Source of the DNA: Cryptomeria japonica
Lineage: Eukaryota; Streptophyta; Pinopsida; Cupressales; Cupressaceae
Assembly: GCF_030272615.1 (NCBI RefSeq)
Contig: NC_081409.1
Coordinates: 24,510,406-24,574,405 of the forward strand
Length of the DNA stretch: 64,000 bases
Direction: 5' to 3'
In this document: positions 55,381 to 64,000 of the stretch, in pieces
How the letters are laid out: every line of letters starts with the position of its first letter
How positions within the stretch are numbered: position 1 is the stretch's first letter
The notes under the pieces: generated by a model
What the model was told of the DNA's origin: nothing
Seen by the model: only the letters and a program-made list of their open reading frames with translations
Database searches by the model: none
Program-made: the position numbers and the translations under genes

Positions 55381-57776
55381 AAATATCATATCGGTTTTTG
55401 AAACTAACCTCTTTTGCAGGCACATGGGAAAAATGAATTAACGCGTTCAAATGACTGTTTAGTGCATCCAGTAAACAGCGTAGTGCATCTAGCCCACTGT
55501 TCAGCACATGGAGTCTCTACTATAGCGCGTAAAGTCCTTTATTTAGCGCATGACCCCCACTAAAACTTTTCTTGTAGGTCTCAGCGCGGAAGAAAAACAG
55601 AGTAGCGCATCTACATAATCTATTAGCACTTCGGATCTATCAGACATCGCATCTTGTTTACCATATAGCGCATTAAGTTCATCAGCCAGCGCATAAAAAC
55701 TATCTTTTAGCGCATCAAATCAGTAATTTTCCTGTAGGTCTCAACGCGGGAGGCAAACAGAGTAGCACATCCGGAACATGGTACAACGCATAAAGATATT
55801 GTTTTAGCGCATCAAAAATATATTGTAGCGCATACAGTCTGTTCTGTAGCGCATCACAAACAAAAAAAAAAATAAAAATTTAAAATTGTAACAGCAAGAG
55901 AATTTAGACTTGTAGAAGTCTACCGAAATCCATATTTTCTAACTCATGGATTACAATTTTGCAGGTTTCTGACGGTTTCTTATAGGTGGAGTGGGAAATT
56001 TTCTTTAAATGATTTTTTTCGTTGACCACCAAAACATCGAATTTACTTTGTTGACCAAAATTCCTTTTCATAGATTAGAAAATCATTGCTTTGAAAGGAT
56101 AAAATAAACACCATGTTTTTGTGGAGCAACATCTCCACATAGATTTTAGCAAATCACTGAATTGAAAGGATAAAATAAACCGACTTGATTGCTTTGTCTC
56201 GAAAGTGGAAGGAATATGCTCTCCCTTTAATTGGGTGATCAAAAATCCAGACCACTCTTACAGCTTTCTTTACTTCAAGCAATAAAACCTTTAGCAGGCC
56301 TGCCTTCCCGAGGAGTTGCAATCAACTCTTAAAGCCGTTTATGGCCGGTGTGAAGGGAATGACCTAAGTGGGGAACGACTTTGACGCCAAGAATTCCAAC
56401 CCACTATAATCAAATGTGGAAAGTGATGAAAGTCCTTTTCAACAATTGCGCGCAGTGATTAGCCTTCCCCCAGTATCCTTGAGATATGTAAAGCCTTTGT
56501 TCTAAAGGTTGGGAAGCCTCCTAAGGGAGTTTATCACTGACGGCCAAACAGGAAGCTTGATTACGAACCATAGAAATAGAAACTTTGAACCGAGTCAGTA
56601 ACCAGACATTTATAATATCATAGTGCAAGGGTGGGGAAGAATCCGCCCCCAAGATTACTCACCATATATCTCCCAAGATAGCTACTCAACTATGAAGCGA
56701 TTCACTTTGAGTTAATTTCTGGCAAAAGACAAAAAAATGGGCGCCCTCTAGGGGGTGACACGGCTGTTTGAGCTGATGGAGTATCGAGACTAGTGGGCTA
56801 TGATGTTATTTATGACCCTTGACTAAAGAGTCTATCTGAAGTGTATTACTTGTATCAAAAACCTGTTAAAACATTGGAGATTTGAACACATCCTCGCAGA
56901 ATGTACACTTTTTGTTAGATTAGGCAAAATGGTTTATACTTTTTATGCCGTGTTTGCATTTATTACTTCAGAAAATCATCCATAAAACTTGAAAAATTTG
57001 CAACCAAATTTCAAAATTCACAAAAATCGACCAAAGGAAAAATCAGGGTAGTTTAGCGCATAAGAGCAACCTCTTAGCATGTGGAATACTTCTGTTAGCG
57101 CATCCAAACTACTAGTTAGCGCATTGGTTCAAAACAGTAGCGTTTCATCTCACAGCAAAAAAATGTAAAATCCTTTAGCGCTTCAGAAAAATAGTCCAGC
57201 GCGTGGAAGCAACACCTTAGCGCGTGAAGGCCAAACACTAGCACATAAAGTCCAACAGTTAGCGCGTCACAAACCCAGAATAGCGCATAACTTTTTCAAT
57301 AGCTAGAAAAACAATTTTAACAGTCCAAAAACTTTAGCGCGTGTCTGGGGGCAGCCTAGTGCGTGTGCTTGTTATTTTAGCACATAGAGGAATTTCAGTA
57401 GCGCATATAGATTATGTTCTAGCGCGTGATCCAAAATAGAAAAACAGAGAGCAAAACCGGAAAAATTTTGAAAATTTCAAAACATTTTTAGAAGCCTTTT
57501 TTTATCAACATCATTTTTTCATCAAACTAGAGTGACAAAAACAAACCACTAAAACTATTTCTTGAGCTAAATTTGTGTCAAAACGAACGTTGTCAGAATC
57601 CTAAACGGATCGTACAATAGAGGATGTCTCTCCTATCATAATCCGGAAATCTCATCATCAGTATCAATAGAATCCTTTACCATCTTACGGATTTTTATCT
57701 CAAAACACTTGCTTAAAATTTTCAAATTGTCAAATCAAGTTTCCAGATCGGGAGTCTTTTATCCATATCATTTGAC
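55381..57776 (+). other. Leader of the large gypsy element with dense agcgcat repeats
   Basis: Noncoding. 55440-55870 and 57050-57430 contain roughly 35 copies of tagcgcat, agcgcgt and close variants, spaced 20-40 bases apart. Between them, 56270-56740 is a less repetitive block. It includes ccaagaattccaaccca (56387-56403), shared with the other gypsy leader. No ORF longer than chance is seen. Confidence 0.75.
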
Positions 57777-58283
57777 ATGCTTTGTCATGAAGGGGCATCT
57801 AAAAGCCTTCACTTTGATAGAGTAAGATTTGAAATTTTCAAAAACAAGAATCAACTGAATCCAAACCAATCAAAGGAAACCATTGATCACTCATGCATGA
57901 CTAATCCCCTTATTCTGAGAAGAAAGAACCTCTATCATAACATCACGCTGAAGAAACAACAACCTTGTTTTTCCAAATTCATCAAGAGAAACAAGTTCTT
58001 ATACATCAATCGTCAACTCTTCAAATCTCATCGGGTATTCCTCTATCACGTCAAACGTTATATTCAAAACAAATCTAGCGAATTTGATAAGGAACCCTTG
58101 AAAACAAAAGCATACTGTCAAAAGTCTGCTTTTAATCAAACCATAAACCGTAGTGGAAAGATCAATCCAGCATTCTTGCTTGACGAGTGCATCACGTATA
58201 ACACATCTCAACTAGAACCACCCACCCCCGAGCAACACATCGAAGAGGATTTTGTCCCCTTTGTCACCGAAAGTTTCTACTAA
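57777..58283 (+). CDS. ORF1 upstream of gag (unknown function)
   Basis: 168 codons, open and ATG-started, basic in the middle (ITLKKQQPCFSKFIKRNK) and acidic at its C-terminus (PEQHIEEDFVPFVTESFY). It overlaps the start of the gag reading by about 30 bases in another frame. Ogre-type elements carry an extra ORF of unknown function here. Unlike gag and pol in this copy, it has no nonsense codon. I recognise no domain. Confidence 0.55.
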   Translation: MLCHEGASKSLHFDRVRFEIFKNKNQLNPNQSKETIDHSCMTNPLILRRKNLYHNITLKKQQPCFSKFIKRNKFLYINRQLFKSHRVFLYHVKRYIQNKSSEFDKEPLKTKAYCQKSAFNQTINRSGKINPAFLLDECITYNTSQLEPPTPEQHIEEDFVPFVTESFY

Positions 58284-59348
58284 AATGCCTGTTACTCACT
58301 CTCAAAGCAACAAACAAAGCGAGACACACGCAGAATCAAGTATGAATCGCAGATTGTCAAATCCTTTTGAAGTTCCACAATCAGAAGAGCCTGAAATTAC
58401 TAAAGCACTTCTCCAAGAATGTCAGGAAAATCCTTCATTCCAAAAGCTTGTAGAAAGGCTCATGGAAAATGACAAAGAAAGATATCTGCTCATGCTTACA
58501 AGTAAAGGCGTTAAACTTCTCGAAGATTTAGACTCAAACATCTTTAAAACAGGATCTCGACAATATGCATATCAAGAACAACAAAGAGAAGAAGAAACCC
58601 ATAACTTTGAACAACACATACCTAAGCAACGCATTCTAGAACAACGCATACCAGAAATGCATATACCCAAACTAGAAACACCAGAGCAACATATACCATT
58701 CACCACACCTTTTCAGCTAAGAACAAATACAAGGGAAGAACTTTACCCTCACCAAGAAAGTATACCTTTAGCTGCCCTTACTCAACAAATGCAAATGTTT
58801 CAAAGGCAAATATAGGATATGCAACAAGGGACAATAGTGTGGTACTCTTTGAACGAAATCTGTCCTTATCCATTTAACAGAAGATTGAACATGGTGCCTT
58901 TTCCACCAAACTCAGGCGTTCCCAAATTTAATAAGTATGATGGGAAAAGTGATCCCCGAGATCATGTTCGGGAATTTTGCACACTTTGCCTTGAATTTAC
59001 TCATGATAAAACCTATTTGATGAGGTTATTCCCTAGAAGCTTGGGAGGGCAAACCATGGAATGGTTATCCAAAATCTCGCCACCTGTCAGATCATTTGAT
59101 GAATTGGTTAACAAATTCATAACCCACTATTCCTACAACATCCAACATGCCATAACCATGCTAGATGTTTGCAACACCAAACAAAAGAACAACGAAACAT
59201 TCATGGTATTCCTTCAACGCTGGCGATGCATGGTCTCTAGATATCCTTGAGATATTCCCGAAAAAGAGAAAATGGAAATCTTCATCGATAACTTAAATGG
59301 CGAAATAGTTACAGACTAAAACTTCAATGCATACCATCTTTCGCTAAA
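58252..59348 (+). pseudogene. gag N-terminal and capsid region
   Basis: The first reading (58252-58815) has a helical start and a repeated QHIPKQRILEQRIPEMHIPK-like segment (a 7-residue pattern, residues 115-150), ending at TAG 58813-58815. The capsid core follows in the same frame (58819-59250): FNKYDGKSDPRDHVREF, LFPRSLGGQTMEWLSKISP and FITHYSYNIQHA. TGA 59248-59250 and a frameshift near 59300 break it. These are typical Tat gag core motifs. Confidence 0.8.
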
Positions 59349-60230
59349 TTGATTGAAAATGGCATTCAAGTGGAAGAAGCTTGTGTCAAAAAGGGAACAC
59401 TCAAATTTTACAAGGAAAGAACAAACTCATCAAACTACAATAACCAAAACAACACCAACCTTGACAAATCTCAATTTTGGACTCGAAACAAAAACGAAGG
59501 CAACAATGAAACACATGATCCAAAATCTAAGCAACCAGTGCTTGCATTATCCAGAAATCCTCAAAACACAAAAAATCCTAAAAATGCTACTCCAAATGCT
59601 AACGCATATGCACAAAACACTGATCAAGGACAACTCAACACAAACAACACCAATGATACTCAAAGAAAAAACATGAATCCAGGACCTAACAACAATTCTC
59701 GCAACACGAACAATTTCCAAAAGCGTATCTTCACACCACTGGGACAATCATTAGAATCCGCATTCAGAGAACTTTTGGCAAACAAGATTCTTTCTCTGCC
59801 TCCAATCAGCAACTATGAGCCCCCAATCAAACCGCCTTGGTGGAATGATTCACACTATTGTGATTTCCATCGCAATAAGGGTCATAGAACAAACGAGTGC
59901 ATGAGATTGAAACACATAGTACAGGACATGATTGATCGAGGTGACTTAATGGTCGATGGTCTCAAAACAAATGGTGATCATGGAGCCTTCAAAAATCTTC
60001 TCCCTAATTACAACAAAGATGGAGCATAAACTTTAGATGATACACGTGGAGCTCATATTAATCACATCTACAACAACACCATCAACCACATATCAGCTGA
60101 AGATCATCAAGTAAATCTCATCACCATTCGAGATCGACATGATCATGAATCTGTCAATGTCACAACCCGAACTCAAAAATATGTCTTGAAAGGACATACT
60201 GCACCTACAACTACCACACCAAAAATCTAA
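59349..60230 (+). pseudogene. gag C-terminal region with Cys/His motif
   Basis: Opens in the shifted frame with ENGIQVEEACVKKGTLKFYK, then an Asn/Thr-rich low-complexity tract (residues 30-125). The Cys/His motif YCDFHRNKGHRTNECMRLKH comes near residue 180. The reading ends at TAA 60027-60029 and, after another short open part, at TAA 60228-60230. The Cys/His motif is the same as in the minus-strand relic. Confidence 0.75.
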
Positions 60231-60743
60231 TATGACTTGGTCAGCCAACTACGCAAGACTCCAGCTCAGATATCTATACTAGAATTGTTGAAACTATCGC
60301 CAAGGCACAAAGACATATTAGAACAAGTGCTATTGGAAACCAATGTACCTCAAAATTTGGATACAGACAGATTTCAAGCCATGGTCGCCCATATGACTGG
60401 ACCTCATAACCTCACCTTCTTAGAACATGACGATGTTTCATTAATCCATCCGCATAATACTCCTCTCCATATCGAAGTCATTGTTTGCAAACACCGCACA
60501 AAAAGAGTCTTAATAGATGGAGGAGCCGGACTTAATATATGTACTTTAAAGCTTATCTGTGCATTAGGCTTCTCAGAAGAATCTATTGATTCCTGCAAGA
60601 AGATTACCATAAAAGCATATGATGATGAGGAAAGGTCCTCTAAAGGAGCAGTGATATTACCTATTCAAGTAGGACCAGTACAAAAGGATACTATATGTCA
60701 GGTCTTGGACATAGACCTCACCTACAATATTTTGTTAGGATGA
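60231..60743 (+). pseudogene. Aspartic protease
   Basis: The frame continues with YDLVSQLRKTPAQISILELL and reaches the active site VLIDGGAGLNICTLKLICAL at about residues 91-110 (D-G-G-A, a form common in Tat proteases). YNILLG then stands before TGA 60741-60743, where the family normally continues with an Arg. The flap and C-terminal glycine region are otherwise readable. Confidence 0.85.
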
Positions 60744-60884
60744 CCCTGGATACATAAAATGCAAGCAGTACCTTCTACGTATCACCAGTGTGTCAAATTT
60801 CCTTATGATGGACAAGAAATATCCATATCTACTGATCACAATCCATTTCAACATTGCAACGCAATGGGGGTAGCCTAGGACAGT

Positions 60885-61895
60885 TTGGTTCCTCATAATA
60901 GAGAAAAGCAGCAATCTTCAGTATCAGATCAACAAACAGCAAAATCCGACTCCTTATGGGGAGACTTCAAACAGAAAATGCAAATCAAAGACCAAGGTAT
61001 GGGAGAATACTCTTTGGAGCCTTTATGTTTGGCTAAATTGCCAACATCACCTAGATCTCATGGATTGCCTACTACATCAACACATTTGGTCACTCAGCCC
61101 ATTACCAAATTTGATGGTACTTTCATCCAACTAGGCACTCTGGCACATGAATCAGAGGATAAGGACATTCTTAGCTGGTTATACAAAGATGAGGGAGAAG
61201 ATCATAGAGCAGTCGCTCTGGACATTGTTCTACCAACACACCTGTATGGAAAAGGCTACTTAATCATGAAGCAAATGGGATATGGCGGTAAAGGACCTAT
61301 TGGGAAATGCAAAGAAGGAGTCACTGAACCCATAGATCTTCCTTCACAACCTAGTAGAAATAAAGCAAGATTGGGTTCTAAACTCACGTTCCTATTGAAA
61401 CGGCTGCCACACCTAACTATCAAACCTCAATGGAAGGTAAAGACAAAGTACAAAGAAGAATCCTGGCAGGAAGCACTCTTTGAATCCGCAGAAACAATCC
61501 GCAAGGCACGAGAACGTCAGGATCAGAAGTTACATCAGGAAAACCTTCTAAAACACAAAAGGGCCATATCTGCAGCAGTAGCTCATATTCAGACACCAAT
61601 ATCTCAAGAAAAAATCATGTCATCTCCAAATACCGTTATTCCTCCCCGAAGAAGCACAGTCTATGAACAAATTCAGAAAGTAGAAGACGGATCTAACACA
61701 GAATCAACAAAGACTATCAAAATGGTATCTATCATCAAAGATTTGTTTTCACCATACAACATACCAGTTCACAGCACAGATAGAATCTGGGATGATGCCT
61801 ATGAGACTGATTCCAATGAATATGAATGGGGTACCTGCTCCAATGCTACTACAGATATCCCTAGTGATACTGATTCTATATCTCTCTCCCAATAA
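60885..61895 (+). pseudogene. Linker with G-patch domain between protease and reverse transcriptase
   Basis: 336 codons open between TAG 60876-60878 and TAA 61893-61895. Residues about 122-164 (61248-61376) read GKGYLIMKQMGYGGKGPIGK and then C-KEGVTEPI, which fits a G-patch (glycine-rich RNA-binding) domain. Charged helices follow (RKARERQDQKLHQENLLKHK). G-patch motifs occur in some plant gypsy polyproteins and in animal betaretroviruses. Confidence 0.65.
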
Positions 61896-62333
61896 GAACA
61901 TAACGCAGAAGATAGACCTCTTGAATTTGGACCGCAGAATATCTATGACACTAAGGAAAGCGAACAAGAACATTATGAGCAAGTCTATGTAGAGGATAAT
62001 ACCATTGAAGACCTTGATGAAATCCTGAACTTCTTCAAAACCAAGAACAATCATGATGAAAACTCCGTCCTAACACTCACAGTAGCCGAACTTGATCCAC
62101 CTAATGATTCCTTACCACTTGTCTTTCCTGACCTCATTGACTGGGATGAACCTAAAATCCATGATATACCAATTTTCCCAAATGATGAATCTATTATCCA
62201 TTACCTATGTATCGTAAATCTGGAAACAGGCTCTACCAGTGAACACAATAATGATGTCTACAAACTAGGGAATGCCAAGTCTCTCAGTCGCAAAAATGAA
62301 CCAAATAAAGGATCTAATGCTGAAAACTAGTCA

Positions 62334-62705
62334 ATGGCAATTCTAGATCACAAAAAAGTAAAAATAAAGGACGCATCTGAGGGTGAAAACCTTTTTAAGG
62401 CACCTAACGATGGGAGGCTTGACACTCTTCCTAAGCACTTTCATGAGCAATCACCCATATTGATTGAGCCCACTCAGTCAATCAACATTGGTACCACGGA
62501 AGCAGCCAGAAACATACACCTTGTAGAATCTCTGATAGAGGGAGAAAGATCAGCATTCATCATCTTCTTCAAAGAATAGCAAATTAACTTTTCTTGGTCA
62601 TATGCTGATATGCCTGGGGTGGATCCACACTTAATCATGCATCACTTGTCCATCTCTTCAGGAGTTAAACCAGTAAAGCAAAAGCTACGAAAGATGAATC
62701 CATAG
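62334..62705 (+). pseudogene. Polyprotein segment leading into reverse transcriptase
   Basis: 62334-62579 includes RNIHLVESLIEGERSAFIIF. After TAG 62577-62579 it continues with FSWSYADMPGVDPHLIMHHL, the conserved approach to gypsy reverse transcriptase (F-A-W-S-Y-x-D-M-P-G-x-D). It stops at TAG 62703-62705. 61896-62333 is acidic linker without a known motif. Confidence 0.75.
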
Positions 62706-63383
62706 TTGGCACTCATGGTCAAAATTGAACTAAAGAAACTATTAGATGTCGGATTCATCCGACCCATTGACTATGTAGAATGGATTTCCAACATCGTTCT
62801 AGTATCAAAACTAGATGGTAATATCAGAATATGCACTGACTTCAGAGACGTCAACAAAGCTTGTCCAAAGGACGACTTTCCTCTGCCCAGTATCAACATC
62901 ATTGTACATCTCACAGCAGGCCATGCAATGCTCTCACTAATGGACAGTTTCTCAGGATATAACCAAATCAAAATAGCTCCTGAAGATCAAGATAAAACAA
63001 CATTCACCTATCCTTGGGGAGCATACTGGTGGAATGTTATGCCTTTTGGCTTAAAGAATGTAGGGGCCACTTATCAAAGAGCAATGACAACAATCTTCCA
63101 TGACATGATGCACACATTTACGGAAGACTATGTGGATGATTTACTAGCTAAATCCTTCACCAGAGCAGAACATCTCAACATCCTAACAAAGATCTTTGAT
63201 CGATTGGAGAAATTCCAAGTCAGGCTCAACCCTAAGAAATGTGTCTTCGGGGTTACATCAGACAAGTTACTAGGCTACATAGTCTCAGCTAAAGGTATTG
63301 AAGTAGATCTAGCAAAGGTACAAGCCATTATGGACATGCCACCACCGAAGAATATCAGCCAACTCAGATCTCTACAGGGATGA
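62706..63383 (+). pseudogene. Reverse transcriptase
   Basis: The segment shows the gypsy RT motifs in order: LLDVGFIRPIDYVEWISNIV, RICTDFRDVNKACPKDDFPL, MDSFSGYNQIKI, FGLKNVGATYQRAM and the catalytic YVDDLLAKS at about residue 142 (intact YVDD). TGA 63381-63383 ends the reading in the QLRSLQG segment. Confidence 0.95.
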
Positions 63384-64000
63384 CTTCAATCAATCAGGCG
63401 ATTCATCGCTCAGCTAGTCGATAAAAGTCTACCATTTAACCATTTACTACACAAAAATGTACCCTTCAAATGGGAGGCCAAGTGTGCAGAATCTTTTTAC
63501 CAAATCAAATAGTACCTGATGAATCCACCAGTTTTGGTACCACCAGTCGCAGGAAAGCCTCTTATTTTATATATCTCAACAATAGATATATCGCTGGGGG
63601 CACTATTGGCACAAGAAGATCAACAAGGGAAGGAACGTGCCATATATTACATTAGAAGGACATTGAATAGCTATGAACTCAACTATACATTCATTGAAAA
63701 GGCTTGCCTAATAGTGGTCTTCGCATCTCAAAAGTTCCGCCATTATATGCTAGCACACACCATCAAGCTAGTTGCAAAAATTGATCCTCTCAAATATCTA
63801 CTCAGCAAGGCAGCTCTTATAGGCCGATTGGCTAAATGGGTCATGATTCTTAGTGAATTTGACATTTAGTACACAGAAAGATGAGCCATCAAAGGACAAG
63901 CAATTGCAGATCAGTTGGCCAAAGCACTGCTACTAGGAAAACACACCATGGAGATTGAATTTCTAGATAGGGACGTTCTTGCTCTTTCTACTAAACAATG
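63384..64000 (+). pseudogene. RT thumb and RNase H, cut by the window edge
   Basis: The frame continues after TGA 63381. A TAG lies at 63510-63512. The RNase H region then reads LYISTIDISLGALLAQEDQQ, YYIRRTLNSYELNYTFIEKA and LVVFASQKFRHYML-type motifs to TAG 63867-63869. TGA 63882-63884 interrupts a phrase ending AIKGQAIADQLAKALL, which is typical of the Tat-group tail after RNase H. Integrase is expected beyond 64000. Confidence 0.85.

Larger units (their letters stand above)
53887..64000 (+). mobile_element. Large Tat/Ogre-like Ty3/gypsy retrotransposon, 3' end outside the window
   Basis: LTR (53887-55350), PBS (55355), leader of about 2.4 kb, an extra ORF before gag (57777-58283), gag (58252-60029), protease (60237-60743), a G-patch-bearing linker (60885-61895), reverse transcriptase (62706-63383) and RNase H (63519-64000). 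The extra ORF, long leader and overall size point to the Tat/Ogre group. The coding part has 14 in-frame nonsense codons and one frameshift near 59300, so the copy is dead. Confidence 0.9.

Noticed and set aside
55440-57430. CRISPR-like array in the agcgcat region
   Set aside because: The repeated word is only 7-8 bases with irregular spacing, in a plant retrotransposon leader. There are no cas genes or regular spacers.

Overview
The window is plant nuclear DNA from a large, repeat-filled genome. It is AT-rich, holds Ty1/copia and Ty3/gypsy LTR retrotransposons, a CACTA transposase relic and other DNA transposons in every state of decay, and has only one recognisable host gene: the C-terminal exons of a 4-coumarate-CoA-ligase-like enzyme. 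A conifer or other giant-genome seed plant would fit, but nothing in the sequence fixes the species. No rRNA, tRNA, CRISPR or prokaryotic feature is present.

Layout. 1-2470: decayed CACTA (En/Spm) tnp2-type transposase on the minus strand. 2763-3755: a 993-bp non-autonomous DNA element with 33-bp inverted ends. 6838-11206: Ty3/gypsy relic on the minus strand (LTR, PBS, motif-rich leader, gag remains), inserted in the reverse transcriptase of a Ty1/copia relic (11207-14467 plus LTR). 15090-36769: the 4CL-like gene, whose last exon is split by a four-layer nest. An LTR element (A, 15647-36700, TSD attcc) holds a DNA transposon (B, about 16775-35651), which holds a young copia element (C, 25157-31240, TSD attat). 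37050-38330: another copia relic. 38711-38895: a long hairpin. 39708-44834: a gypsy element with gag and protease but no reverse transcriptase. 46004-47169: a solo-LTR-like block. 50786-51621: a second, truncated copy of the A family. 53050-53862: copia gag relic. 53887-64000: a large Tat/Ogre-like gypsy element on the plus strand, cut by the window edge.

The most unusual object is element B. It has two convergent genes. The plus-strand gene (21848-24442) encodes an unrecognised protein with a polyproline tract, and its 3' half is five in-frame copies of one 72-bp exon, four separated by near-identical 102-bp introns. The minus-strand gene (31407-34436) encodes a DDE-like transposase that I cannot place in a named superfamily. 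Both outer arms of B carry clusters of a GC palindrome of the form aaacgggcccccgttt.

A second theme is how the retroelements decay and how their leaders are built. The nonsense codons of copia C and of the large gypsy element are nearly all explicable by C-to-T changes. Two Tat-like leaders carry dense short-motif repeats (agcgcat in one, ctcgtacga in the other) and share a conserved block.
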